Below, piece after piece: positions 16,562-25,633 of a stretch of 48,370 nucleotides of DNA; the stretch's first letter is position 1; each line of letters starts with the position of its first letter. The position numbers were made by a program, and so were the translations under genes. The stretch comes from Nocardia lijiangensis NBRC 108240. GTDB lineage: Bacteria > Actinomycetota > Actinomycetes > Mycobacteriales > Mycobacteriaceae. The stretch is taken from positions 1 to 48,370 of the forward strand of contig NZ_BDBP01000079.1 in assembly GCF_001613045.1 (NCBI RefSeq). The letters are read 5' to 3'. Below the pieces are notes generated by a model, which was not told the DNA's origin, ran no database searches, and saw nothing but the letters and a program-made list of their open reading frames with translations.

Positions 16562-16605
16562 TTATAGTCAGGTTAACGCCTAGATATAGTCGACTCAAGT
16601 CAGTA
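16562..16605. promoter_or_regulatory. Divergent promoter/operator region, thiolase and hxlR
   Basis: An AT-rich island holds two TATAGT(C) direct repeats at 16563 and 16585 (22-nt spacing, about two helical turns), an AGTCGACT palindrome and a GACT-CA-AGTC dyad just before the hxlR start. On the minus strand TTGAGT and TAACCT, 17 nt apart, make a plausible thiolase promoter. The repeats are candidate HxlR binding sites. Confidence 0.5.
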
Positions 16606-16623
16606 GTGGATATGATGTGCGTC

Positions 16624-17127
16624 ATGGCAGCCGTGATGGAAGGACCCTTGGCCGATCTCAGTTCGTGGCAGGCCGTCGACTGCTCCATCGCCAAGGCAAT
16701 GGATCTCATCGGCACACGCTCGGCCATCCTGATCCTGCGCGAGGCCTACTACGGCACCCGTCGCTTCGACGGCTTCGCCGACCGGGTCGGCATCACGGAC
16801 GCAGCCGCGGCCGCCCAGCTGCGCAAACTCACCGCGGCGGGCCTGCTCGCCAAGCAGCCCTATCAGGAAGAAGGCAAACGCACGCGCAACGAGTACGTGC
16901 TCACACCTATGGGCCGCGATCTTCTCCCCGCGGTCCTAGCCCTCATGCAATGGGGCGACGCCTACCTCCAACCGGGCCCGGCCCCGCTGCTGCTGGTCGA
17001 GGAGGCGACGGGCGCGCCGGTGCGCGTCGAAGTGCGGAGCGCGACAGGCAAAGAGATCGAGTTGGAAGAGCTGGGAATTCGAGTAAACGAGAACTACCTG
17101 CGCAAGAGAAACGAACGCTCGGAGTAG
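16624..17127 (+). CDS. HxlR-family winged-helix regulator
   Basis: The core is a HxlR domain: DCSIAKAMDLIGTRSAILILREAYYGTRRFDGFADRVGI, then AAAAAQLRKLTAAGLLAKQPYQEEGKRTRNEYVLTPMGRDL, i.e. helix-turn-helix plus wing. The conserved Cys before the first helix (VDCSIA) is redox-active in some HxlR proteins. A C-terminal tail of about 55 residues (LLLVEEATGAPVRVEVRSATGKEIELEE) is a beta-rich extension seen in actinobacterial members. Start is uncertain: GTG 16606, ATG 16612, 16615 or 16624; I use the last, which removes an odd Met-rich leader. It is divergent from the thiolase. Confidence 0.88.
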   Translation: MAAVMEGPLADLSSWQAVDCSIAKAMDLIGTRSAILILREAYYGTRRFDGFADRVGITDAAAAAQLRKLTAAGLLAKQPYQEEGKRTRNEYVLTPMGRDLLPAVLALMQWGDAYLQPGPAPLLLVEEATGAPVRVEVRSATGKEIELEELGIRVNENYLRKRNERSE

Positions 17128-17198
17128 AACCGGCGCAACCCACCGGCTCGGTTTGCGTTCCTGGCCAGCAGGAACCTGGCAACCCGACGAGAACCGGA

Positions 17199-17268
17199 AC
17201 CTCGCAGAGCTTCCACACGCTTCGCAGCAAATACACGGGCTGCGAAGCGTGTGAAGCCTCTGCGAGGT
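17199..17268. terminator. Long bidirectional hairpin between hxlR and sugC
   Basis: ACCTCGCAGAG plus CACACGCTTCGCAG on the left pairs with CTGCGAAGCGTGTG plus CTCTGCGAGGT on the right, with one small offset in the middle (CTTC against AAGC), giving about 28 paired bases and a 12-nt loop (CAAATACACGGG). It lies between two convergent genes, 10 nt from the sugC stop, and so ends both transcripts. Confidence 0.85.
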
Positions 17269-17278
17269 CTCCGCCGAC

Positions 17279-18364
<1,086 letters not shown>

Positions 18365-18602
18365 GGCAGATCACATCCCTTCACCGGCAGGAACGTGCCG
18401 GACGATCCGAGTAGAGGGCTCACCGTCGCACGCGGCGCGCGGACGGTCCGGACGATGGTATCGGGCCGCCGCCCCCCGCGCGCCGAGTCCGCCCCGACGG
18501 CCGCGGCCGCACCACACCACGGCGAACGTTTCACCGGGCCGGATCCCCCGCGCGCCGGTAGCCTCGATCGCGGGGATCAGCGAGCGACGAGGAGGGCATG
18601 TG

Positions 18603-19397
18603 ATGAGTCGGCCGATTCGGATCGGAGTCCAGCTGCAGCCGCAGCACGCCCCCAAGTACGGCTTGATTCGCGATGCCGTGCGGCGGGCCGAGGATGCCGG
18701 TGTCGACATCGTGTTCAACTGGGATCATTTCTATCCGCTCAGCGGTGACCCGGTGGGCGCGCACTTCGAGTGCTGGACCATGCTCGCCGCGTTCGCCGAG
18801 CAGACCGAGCGGGTGGAGATCGGCGCGTTGGTCACCGGCGGCGGGTACCGGAATCCGGAACTGCTCGCCGACATGGCCCGCACCGTCGATCACATCAGCG
18901 ACGGCAGGCTGATCCTCGGCATCGGCGCGGGCTGGTTCCAGAAGGACTATCACGAGTACGGCTACGAATTCGGCACGGCGGGCAGCCGATTGAATCTGCT
19001 CAAAGAGAGCTTGCCGCGGCTGACCGCGCGGCTGAAGAAGCTGAATCCGCAACCCACTCGCGATATCCCGCTCCTGATCGGCGGAGGTGGCGAGCGCAAG
19101 ACGCTGCGCCTGGTCGCCGAGTACGCCGACATCTGGCACAGCTTCGCCGACCTCCGCTCGCTGCGGCACAAGAACGAGGTTCTCGCCGAGCATGCCGCTA
19201 CCGTCGGCGCCGACCCATCGCGCATCGAGCGTTCGGTGCCGTGGCCGGGCGCGGAGCAGGCGCCCGCGTTCATCGAGCAGGGGGTCGGTCTGTTCACCGT
19301 CGGCGTGAGCGGCCCCGACTACGACTTCGGCGAACTCGAGCGGGCCATCCGCTGGCGCGACGAGGTGAACCCGGAACAGGTCACCGGCTTGGCCTGA
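18603..19397 (+). CDS. LLM-class F420-dependent oxidoreductase
   Basis: A 264-residue TIM-barrel protein of the luciferase-like monooxygenase superfamily, F420 branch. Family marks are the N-terminal strand IRIGVQLQPQHA, AEDAGVDIVFNWDHFYPLSG, LVTGGGYRNPELLADMARTVDHISDGRLILGIGAGWFQKDYHEYGYEFG, and IPLLIGGGGERKTLRLVAEYADIW. ATG 18603 follows GGAGG by 7 nt. The substrate is not readable; such enzymes reduce or oxidise quinones, nitro compounds or polyketide intermediates with F420. It is divergent from sugC and ends 24 nt from the convergent P450 gene. Confidence 0.9.
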   Translation: MSRPIRIGVQLQPQHAPKYGLIRDAVRRAEDAGVDIVFNWDHFYPLSGDPVGAHFECWTMLAAFAEQTERVEIGALVTGGGYRNPELLADMARTVDHISDGRLILGIGAGWFQKDYHEYGYEFGTAGSRLNLLKESLPRLTARLKKLNPQPTRDIPLLIGGGGERKTLRLVAEYADIWHSFADLRSLRHKNEVLAEHAATVGADPSRIERSVPWPGAEQAPAFIEQGVGLFTVGVSGPDYDFGELERAIRWRDEVNPEQVTGLA

Positions 19398-19421
19398 GCC
19401 CTGTTCCGGGTTCCACCGCGG

Positions 19422-20678
19422 TCAGTTCGCCGAGTACTGAAGCTCGCCGTCCGCTGCCCCCTCGACGGGCAGCGACAGGCGGACCGGCAGTGCGGCGAGA
19501 CCGCGGATCAGCAGGCTCTTGCGCCAGCTCAGCTCGTCGAAACCGCCGTCGAGCGACATCGCGGGGATGCGGTCGAGCAGCCGGGTGAGAGCGATGGTGG
19601 CCTCCATCCGAGCCAACGCCGCGCCGACGCAGTAGTGGATGCCGTGGCCGAACGCGATGTGCCTGTTGTCGGTGCGTTCGGCGTCGACCTCGTCCGGGGC
19701 CGCGAACCGCTGCGGATCGCGGTTGGCAGCCGCCAGCGAGATCATGATGAACTCGCCCGCGTCGATCTCCCGACCGCCCAATGTGATCGGCGCGGTGGTG
19801 AACCGGGCCGTCGCCATGTGCACCGGACCCTGGCAGCGCAGGATCTCCTCGACGTAGGCGGGGACGCCGGTCGGGTCCGCGCGCAGTCGCTCGGCCGCGG
19901 CGGGATCGCGTAGCAGTTCGAGTACCGTGTTGCCGATCAGATTGACGGTGGTCTCGTGCCCGGCGGCCAGCAGCAGGAACAGCATCGAGATGAGTTCCTG
20001 CTGATCGAGCCGGTCGTTGTCGTCCTTGGCGATGATCAGCGCCGAGAGCAGGTCCTCGCGGGGGTTGTCGGTACGCATGGCGATCAGTTCGGTGAGGTAG
20101 GTGAAGAAGCTGATCCCGGCGCTGGTGCGTTCCTCGACGCTGGCCGATTCGTCGACCACGACTTCGGTCCAGGCGCGGAAGTCGTCCTTGTCGTCGTCCG
20201 CCACGCCGAGCAGCTCGCAGATCACCATGATCGGCAGCGGGAACGCGTAGTCGTCGATGAAGTCGGCGGATTCCTTGGCGCTCAATTCATCGAGCAGCGA
20301 GTCGGCGATCGCGGTGATGCGGGGGCCGAGGTTGCGGACTGCGCGGCTGGCGAACGCCTTCGCCACCAGGCTGCGTAGCCGGGTGTGCTGCGGCGGATCG
20401 GCGAAGAGCATGTTGTCGTTGACGGCGCCCGCGAACTTCTCGGCTCCGCCGTTCTTGGCTATGGCGGCCTGGCCTTCGGGCGAGGTGACCCGCTTGCTGA
20501 TATTCGGTTCGATGAAGGCCTGCTTGGCCACATCCTGATCGACGACCAGCCAGCTCAGCACCCCGTCCAGCCGGACCCGATGGATAGGGCCGCGTTCGCG
20601 CAGACTCCGGTAGACGGCGTGCGGGTCCTGGTAGAAGTCGTCGTCGGTCAGCTCGATGATCTCGTTGGCGGTCGTCAT
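19422..20678 (-). CDS. Cytochrome P450 (bacterial class I)
   Basis: A 418-residue soluble P450. The I-helix oxygen-activation motif is AGHETT (239-244), the K-helix ExxR is E278-I-L-R281, and the heme loop is FGHGIHYCVG (343-352) with Cys350 as the iron ligand. ADPPQHTRLRSLVAKAFA (93-110) is the C-helix. The ATG at 20678 gives the normal length; the frame runs much further upstream without P450 similarity. The sequence is closest in style to CYP105/CYP107-type macrolide or xenobiotic hydroxylases. No ferredoxin gene is adjacent, so electrons must come from elsewhere. Confidence 0.94.
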   Translation of the reverse strand: MTTANEIIELTDDDFYQDPHAVYRSLRERGPIHRVRLDGVLSWLVVDQDVAKQAFIEPNISKRVTSPEGQAAIAKNGGAEKFAGAVNDNMLFADPPQHTRLRSLVAKAFASRAVRNLGPRITAIADSLLDELSAKESADFIDDYAFPLPIMVICELLGVADDDKDDFRAWTEVVVDESASVEERTSAGISFFTYLTELIAMRTDNPREDLLSALIIAKDDNDRLDQQELISMLFLLLAAGHETTVNLIGNTVLELLRDPAAAERLRADPTGVPAYVEEILRCQGPVHMATARFTTAPITLGGREIDAGEFIMISLAAANRDPQRFAAPDEVDAERTDNRHIAFGHGIHYCVGAALARMEATIALTRLLDRIPAMSLDGGFDELSWRKSLLIRGLAALPVRLSLPVEGAADGELQYSAN

Positions 20679-21102
20679 GAGGTGCCCCCGGTCCTCGACG
20701 CGGAGCCGGTCGAAACCGAACGTGAATCCAGGTAGTTCACTAGCCCTGTGTCCTTTCGAGGTCGAATGGTTCTGATTTCGACGCAGCCTCGAGGAGCGGT
20801 AGCAGCGGGATCTCTTCGCTGTCCGATCGTGGTGGTGCCGAGGCGAAGTCGGCCGCCGGCTGCATCGGTGGAACGTCGAGCAGTATCGATCGGTGTGAAC
20901 CATGAACAAGCCCATGAGTCGAGTGCACCGGCGACACTGCGTCGACCGGTCGTACGGCGCCGGCGGCAGAATGTCCGCGTACTCGGGGCAAATTCCCGAG
21001 CGATTCTCGCACAGGTGCGCCGCAGGGGTGGCGAGTGACCCTCGTCGCGTCCGCCGCGCGTAACTGTGGATTTGCGCTGTCTCCGCACTAGGGTTCTCGA
21101 CC
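20679..21102. other. Divergent intergenic region, P450 and amino-acid ABC operon
   Basis: No credible gene. It must hold both promoters. For the plus strand TAGGGT (21089-21094) ends 8 nt before the ATG, a leaderless -10. A broken dyad (CGAGGTCGAA near 20758, TTCGA and CCTCG near 20775-20790) lies about 80 nt upstream of the P450 start and could bind a regulator. Confidence 0.5.
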
Positions 21103-22896
21103 ATGGCTGGTCTGCCCGCTGTGTGGCGTCGTGCCCTGATCACCTCGATGCTGGTCGCCGTCGGTCTGACGGCGGCGGGTTGTGGTTCCGGCGACGATTC
21201 CTCCGATATCCGAGACCTCTGCTCGCCTCCCGGGCTGAGCGCGGCGTCCGCGGCGCCGACGAACCTGGCCTCCCCGGCCACCGCGGGACCGGACCGCTAC
21301 ACCACCGCGAACACGGCGCCGCTCGACTCCATCGACGGGAGCAAGCTCGGGCTGATCACCCCCGGCACGCTCAGCGTGGGCACCCTCTCGGACGCGCCAC
21401 CGAGCATCTGCGTGAACTCCGCGGGCGCCTTCACCGGCTTCGACAACGAGCTGCTGCGCGCGGTGGCCGCGAAACTCGGCCTGCAAGTGCAGTTCTCGGG
21501 CACCGAGTTCGCCGGTCTGCTCGCGCAGGTGGCGGGCGGGCGCTTCGACGTCGGCTCGTCCAACATCACCACCACCGATGCCCGCCGCGAGCTGGTCGGC
21601 TTCACCAACGGCTACGACTTCGGCTATTTCGCCCTAGTGGTGGCCGACGGGAGTCCGATCCGCAGCTTCGCCGATCTCGGGCCCGGCACCCGGATCGCCG
21701 TCGTGCAGGGCACGGTGCAGGACGACTACGTGGTGAACACCCTGCACCTGGATCCGGTGAAGTTCCCGGACTACAACACCGCCTACGCCAACCTGAAGAC
21801 CGGCCAGGTCGACGCCTGGGTGGCCCCCTCGGCCCAAGCCGAAGGCGCGATCAAGCCGGGTGACGGCACCTCGGTGGTCCAGAACGCCTTCAGCCTGGAC
21901 AATTTCGCCGCATGGGCGGTGAACGAGAACAACAAGCCGCTCACCGACGCGCTCAACAGCGGCCTGGACGCGGTGATCGCGGACGGCACCTACGCCCGCC
22001 TCTACAGCGACTGGGTGCCCAGGCAGCTGCCGCCGGGCTGGAAGCCGGGTTCCAAGGCCGCGCCGACGCCGCAGCTTCCCGATTTCGCCGCGCTCGCCGC
22101 CGAAAACCAGACGGACGAAGCCCAGGAGCCGACCGCGCCGAAGTCGACGCTGGAGCAGTTGCGTGACACGTTCTTCGACTGGTCCTTGTACCGCAAGGCC
22201 TTTCCCGATCTCATCAAGACCGGATTGCCGAACACCCTGATCCTGGCGCTGGTTTCGGGAGCGCTCGGCACCGTGCTCGGCATGCTGCTCGCGGTCGCCG
22301 GAATCTCGCGCACCCGCTGGTTGCGTTGGCCCGCAAGGGTTTACACCGATATCTTCCGCGGCCTGCCCGCCGTCGTGATCATCCTGCTCATCGGTCTCGG
22401 TATCGGGCCGGTGGCGCGAAACATCACCGGCAACAATCCGTACTGGCTCGGCGCGATCGCGCTGGCACTGCTGGCCTCGGCCTACATCGGCGAAATCTTC
22501 CGTTCCGGAATCCAATCCGTGGAGGCGGGACAGTTGGAGGCGGCGCGCGCCATCGGCTTCGGCTACCGGCAGGCCATGACGCTGGTGGTGATCCCGCAGG
22601 GCGTGCGCCGGGTGCTGCCCGCGCTGATGAACCAATTCATCGCGCTCATCAAGGATTCCTCGCTGATCTACTTCCTCGGTCTGCTGGCCAGCCAGCGCGA
22701 GCTGTTCGCGGTGGGCCGAGATCTCAACGCGCAGACCGGAAATCTCTCGCCGCTGGTCGCCGCGGGCCTGATGTACCTGGTGCTGACCATCCCGCTCACG
22801 CACCTGGTCAACTACATCGACCACCGGATGCGCACCGGCAGGCCGGACCAGCCGATCGACGAACTCGAGCAGGCCACCATCACCGAAGGGCGCTGA
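21103..22896 (+). CDS. Polar amino-acid ABC transporter, fused binding protein and permease
   Basis: A 597-residue fusion. Residues 1-27 form a lipoprotein signal with lipobox LTAAGC (Cys27). Residues about 75-305 are a GlnH/HisJ-type binding domain (GTLSVGTLSDAPP, FTGFDNELLRAVAAKLGL, GGRFDVGSSNITTTDARRELVGFT, ADLGPGTRIAVVQGT). After a Pro/Ala/Glu linker (about 320-360) comes a HisMQ-type permease with five helices and the EAA loop QLEAARAIGFGYRQAMTLVVIPQGVRRVLPALMNQ. The ATPase gene starts 3 nt after its stop. Such fusions are known (GlnP of lactic bacteria) and tether the receptor to the pore. Substrate could be glutamine, glutamate or a similar polar amino acid. Confidence 0.92.
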   Translation: MAGLPAVWRRALITSMLVAVGLTAAGCGSGDDSSDIRDLCSPPGLSAASAAPTNLASPATAGPDRYTTANTAPLDSIDGSKLGLITPGTLSVGTLSDAPPSICVNSAGAFTGFDNELLRAVAAKLGLQVQFSGTEFAGLLAQVAGGRFDVGSSNITTTDARRELVGFTNGYDFGYFALVVADGSPIRSFADLGPGTRIAVVQGTVQDDYVVNTLHLDPVKFPDYNTAYANLKTGQVDAWVAPSAQAEGAIKPGDGTSVVQNAFSLDNFAAWAVNENNKPLTDALNSGLDAVIADGTYARLYSDWVPRQLPPGWKPGSKAAPTPQLPDFAALAAENQTDEAQEPTAPKSTLEQLRDTFFDWSLYRKAFPDLIKTGLPNTLILALVSGALGTVLGMLLAVAGISRTRWLRWPARVYTDIFRGLPAVVIILLIGLGIGPVARNITGNNPYWLGAIALALLASAYIGEIFRSGIQSVEAGQLEAARAIGFGYRQAMTLVVIPQGVRRVLPALMNQFIALIKDSSLIYFLGLLASQRELFAVGRDLNAQTGNLSPLVAAGLMYLVLTIPLTHLVNYIDHRMRTGRPDQPIDELEQATITEGR

Positions 22897-22899
22897 ACC

Positions 22900-23625
22900 A
22901 TGAGTGCATCTCTCACCGGAACCGGCCTGCACCTGACCCTCGGCCGCAACCACGTGCTGCGCGGTATCGACATCCACGTCGACGCGGGCACGACCACCAC
23001 CGTCATCGGACCCTCGGGTTCGGGCAAGTCGACGCTGCTGCGGGTGCTCAACCGGCTGCACGAGCCGGACCGCGGCGACGTGCTGCTGGACGGCGAGTCG
23101 GTGCTGCGCGAGGACCCGGACCGGCTGCGCCAGCGCATCGGGATGGTGTTCCAGCACTTCAACCTGTTTCCGCACAAGACCGTCGCGGACAACATCGCGC
23201 TCGGCCCCCGTAAGTTGCGCGGTCTGTCGAAGGATGCGGCGCGGGCGCTGGCGATCGAGCAGTTGGAGATCGTGGGGCTCGCCGAGAAGGCCGACGCGCG
23301 TCCCGCGAACCTCTCCGGCGGCCAGCAGCAGCGGGTCGCGATCGCCCGAGCGCTGGCCATGCGGCCGGAGATCATGTTCTTCGACGAGGCCACCTCGGCG
23401 CTGGATCCAGAGCTGGTGAAGGGCGTGCTCGCACTGATGAGCGAGCTCGCGTCCGGCGGTATGTCGATGATCGTGGTGACGCACGAGATGGGGTTCGCGC
23501 GCAGCGTCTCCGACAACATCGTGTTCATGGATCGAGGGCAGGTGGTGGAGACCGGCACGCCGGACGCGCTGTTCGAGGCCGCCGAGACGCCGCGGTTGCG
23601 CCAGTTCCTCTCGCAGGTGCTCTGA
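22900..23625 (+). CDS. Polar amino-acid ABC transporter ATP-binding protein
   Basis: A 241-residue GlnQ/HisP-type ATPase: Walker A GPSGSGKS (37-44), Q-loop MVFQHFNLFPHKTV, signature LSGGQQQR, Walker B IMFFDEATSALDPE, H-loop VVTHEMGFAR and the usual MDRGQVVETGTP ending. The start ATG is 3 nt after the permease stop, a clear two-gene operon with the binding-protein/permease fusion. It powers import from the cytoplasmic side. Confidence 0.94.
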   Translation: MSASLTGTGLHLTLGRNHVLRGIDIHVDAGTTTTVIGPSGSGKSTLLRVLNRLHEPDRGDVLLDGESVLREDPDRLRQRIGMVFQHFNLFPHKTVADNIALGPRKLRGLSKDAARALAIEQLEIVGLAEKADARPANLSGGQQQRVAIARALAMRPEIMFFDEATSALDPELVKGVLALMSELASGGMSMIVVTHEMGFARSVSDNIVFMDRGQVVETGTPDALFEAAETPRLRQFLSQVL

Positions 23626-23749
23626 AGGTTCCCTCGCCGATGCGCTGAGGGCCGGTAGCGCACAGCTAGCAATCTCCATTCATGCGTACGTGCTAATGTG
23701 TTTCTGTTCACAGATGCACCTGTCCATCGCGATGGAAGAAGGCTTTCTG

Positions 23750-24043
23750 ATGACTGCAGCACACTCCGAGCACTCCGGCCACGCGCACACCCACGGCGAG
23801 GGCTGCGGCCATGTCGCCGTGCCGCACGGCGACCACGTCGACTACGTTCACGACGGTCACCTGCACCGCGCCCACGACGGCCACTTCGACGAATGCGAGC
23901 CCTCCGGCCACACCGAAGTCGTCCACGACCACAAGCACGGTGAGGGTTGCGGCCACGTCGCCGTCCCGCACGGCGACCACGTCGACTACATCCACGACGG
24001 CCACCGTCACGCTCCACACGACGGCCACTACGACGAACACTGA
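23750..24043 (+). CDS. Histidine-rich small protein with two 34-residue repeats
   Basis: A 97-residue protein, about 27% histidine. Two 34-residue repeats (15-48 and 63-96) share HGEGCGHVAVPHGDHVDY-HDGH-H--HDGH-DE with only a few differences; each holds one Cys and nine His. No signal peptide or membrane segment is present, so it is probably cytosolic. AAGAAGG 7 nt upstream supports ATG 23750 over two upstream ATGs. The composition points to zinc, nickel or copper binding, as a buffer or donor. Databases sometimes label such proteins zinc transporter, but nothing here could form a channel. It follows the ABC operon by 124 nt and probably has its own promoter; I see no clear Zur box. Confidence 0.82.
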   Translation: MTAAHSEHSGHAHTHGEGCGHVAVPHGDHVDYVHDGHLHRAHDGHFDECEPSGHTEVVHDHKHGEGCGHVAVPHGDHVDYIHDGHRHAPHDGHYDEH

Positions 24044-24131
24044 TCCCGGCCCACGTCACACCTCTCGCGCGCCCGAGCCCTGATAAAGCTGCCGGGATCC
24101 GCGCATGGCCGGAGCGAAGGCGGGGGTACGC

Positions 24132-24299
24132 CTACCCCGCCTCCCGCAACCGCACCTCCAGCCGCAACCCCAAAGCCTCCGCGTACCGCTCGAGCATGGG
24201 GATCGTCGGCATGGTGCCCCCTGCCTCGAATCGCGCCACGGCAGGCTGCTTCAACCCGGCTCGCTCCGCCAACTCCGCCTGCGTGATCCCGAGTGCCCG
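24132..24299 (-). pseudogene. Headless XRE-type HTH remnant
   Basis: A minus frame ending in TAG at 24134-24132 encodes a clear Cro/C1-type HTH C-terminal piece: RALGITQAELAERAGLKQPAVA, then RFEAGGTMPTIPMLERYAEALGLRLEVRL (about 56 residues). Reading upstream, the frame remains open into the CHAT gene but is not coding there and offers no start codon, so the N-terminal part typical of such antitoxin-like regulators (about 40 residues) is missing. The junction falls 17 nt after the CHAT stop. It is best seen as a gene truncated when the neighbouring operon arrived or rearranged. Confidence 0.7.
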
Positions 24300-24315
24300 G
24301 GAGTTGGGGGTGGAG

Positions 24316-25575
24316 TCAGGTGTGGAAGGTGGCGATGGCGGACCAGAGGAGGGGGGAGTGTTCGATGGCGCCGGTTTCGCGCCAGGTGGTGAGGCGGGTG
24401 CGGTGCCAGGTGGTGAGGGGGTGGAGGGGGTCGGGGTGGTCGTGGGCGGTGTCGATGGCGCAGATGAGGTCTTGGAGGGGGGTGGCGGTGGCGCCCGCGA
24501 GGCGCTGGAAGGCCAGGTCGGTGGGGAGTGGCCAGCGGGTGGCGGTGACTAGTTCGGCGCCGCCGTTGATCATGGCGGCGACGAGGCCGAGCGCCTCGGT
24601 GAAGCGGAGGTCGCCGCCGCTTTCGCAGGCGATCAAGGCGACTCGGCTCGGAATCGGCCAAAGGTCTGGGCCCGCAACGGGTTCGGGGGCCAGGGTGTGA
24701 GTGCCGAGCAGGAGGTCCTTGGCCGAGAGTGGGCGGTGCGTGCGCAGGGGTTCGGCGAAACCGGTGGTTTCGGCCGTGCACGCCAGGTGGAGTTCGGCGC
24801 TTTCGCTCTGACCGGACTCCGGGGCGGCGGCCGTGACGTGGCCGACGTAGATCAGCCGCGAAGCCCCCGCGCGGAGCGTGTCGGAGAGCCACCCGCGATC
24901 CAGGTCGGTTCGGCGGAAGACCTCGACGGTATCCGTCGCGGTGGGCCGGAGGCGTTGGTGTGCAATATGTTCGGCGACGCGCTCGGAGAGTGCGCCCGCA
25001 CCGTTCATCCGTCCCAGCACCGAGCCTAGGGCGGAGTCGGCGCGGAATCCCGGCACCCGCGGATCGAGCACGGCGACCACCGGCAACTCGCGATCGGCCG
25101 ACCAGCTGCGCGCGAACCGGCCCGGCGCATGCACGACGCCTGCGGGAGCGAGCAGGCTGACGTCGGCGATGTCGATGAGTCGCAGGTCGGGGTCGGGCGC
25201 GATGATCTCCCACGGCACCTGCGCCACCCGCGGCGAGGGTTGCAGCCGGATGTGCGGCCGAACTCCGCCCGTGTACATCTCGTGCAACTGCGCGGCAAGG
25301 GCATAGGGCAGCAGCGCGCGGGAAAGCGACTGCGCCAATGCATATTCCGCATCCACCGACGCGAACGCGCCGGTCGTCAGCGCGCGCTCGAGCCCGCCCG
25401 GCGCGTCGGGCTTCGGCAGCGCATCGGCAAGCGCCGACACGGCCTCCGCGATCGGATCACCCGGCAGCATCGCGGCTCCGCGCGGCGCTACGTCGTCTTC
25501 CCACCGCCAGGACATGTACAGGTCACCGGCGTCGGCCATCCGCACGACAACCGTCGGCTGCTCGGGAGTCGTCAT
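24316..25575 (-). CDS. CHAT-domain protease (caspase-fold)
   Basis: A 419-residue protein. Residues about 75-145 contain the early CHAT features (RPHIRLQPSPRVAQVPWEIIAPDP), and residues about 165-350 the caspase-like core, with the catalytic His246 at the end of a strand (RLIYVGHVTA) and Cys317 in VALIACESGG; the following strand GGAELVTATRWPLPTDLA is the usual CHAT sequence after the Cys. Both dyad residues are present, so it should be an active cysteine peptidase. The N-terminal 70 residues are unassigned. It is the last gene of a four-gene operon, 58 nt after a TPR gene. CHAT proteases with TPR partners act in programmed responses (for example Csx29, TPR-CHAT); here no CRISPR or gasdermin gene is visible. 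Confidence 0.9.
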   Translation of the reverse strand: MTTPEQPTVVVRMADAGDLYMSWRWEDDVAPRGAAMLPGDPIAEAVSALADALPKPDAPGGLERALTTGAFASVDAEYALAQSLSRALLPYALAAQLHEMYTGGVRPHIRLQPSPRVAQVPWEIIAPDPDLRLIDIADVSLLAPAGVVHAPGRFARSWSADRELPVVAVLDPRVPGFRADSALGSVLGRMNGAGALSERVAEHIAHQRLRPTATDTVEVFRRTDLDRGWLSDTLRAGASRLIYVGHVTAAAPESGQSESAELHLACTAETTGFAEPLRTHRPLSAKDLLLGTHTLAPEPVAGPDLWPIPSRVALIACESGGDLRFTEALGLVAAMINGGAELVTATRWPLPTDLAFQRLAGATATPLQDLICAIDTAHDHPDPLHPLTTWHRTRLTTWRETGAIEHSPLLWSAIATFHT

Positions 25576-25633
25576 GCTCGAACCCCGTGATTCGTGCGCC
25601 GTGCCGATGTGGGCCGCCGATCAGTAGGGTCAC

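Noticed and set aside
20740..21038. Small open frames on both strands in the P450/ABC gap
   Set aside because: Composition is irregular, no start signals, no family resemblance; the space is needed for two promoters.
23640..23749. Zur box upstream of the His-rich gene
   Set aside because: GCGTACGTGC-like dyad does not match the actinobacterial Zur consensus (TGAAAATGATTTTCA-like).
24251..25213. Arg/His/Pro-rich minus frame inside the CHAT gene
   Set aside because: Shadow frame of the CHAT gene; the CHAT frame has motifs and catalytic residues.
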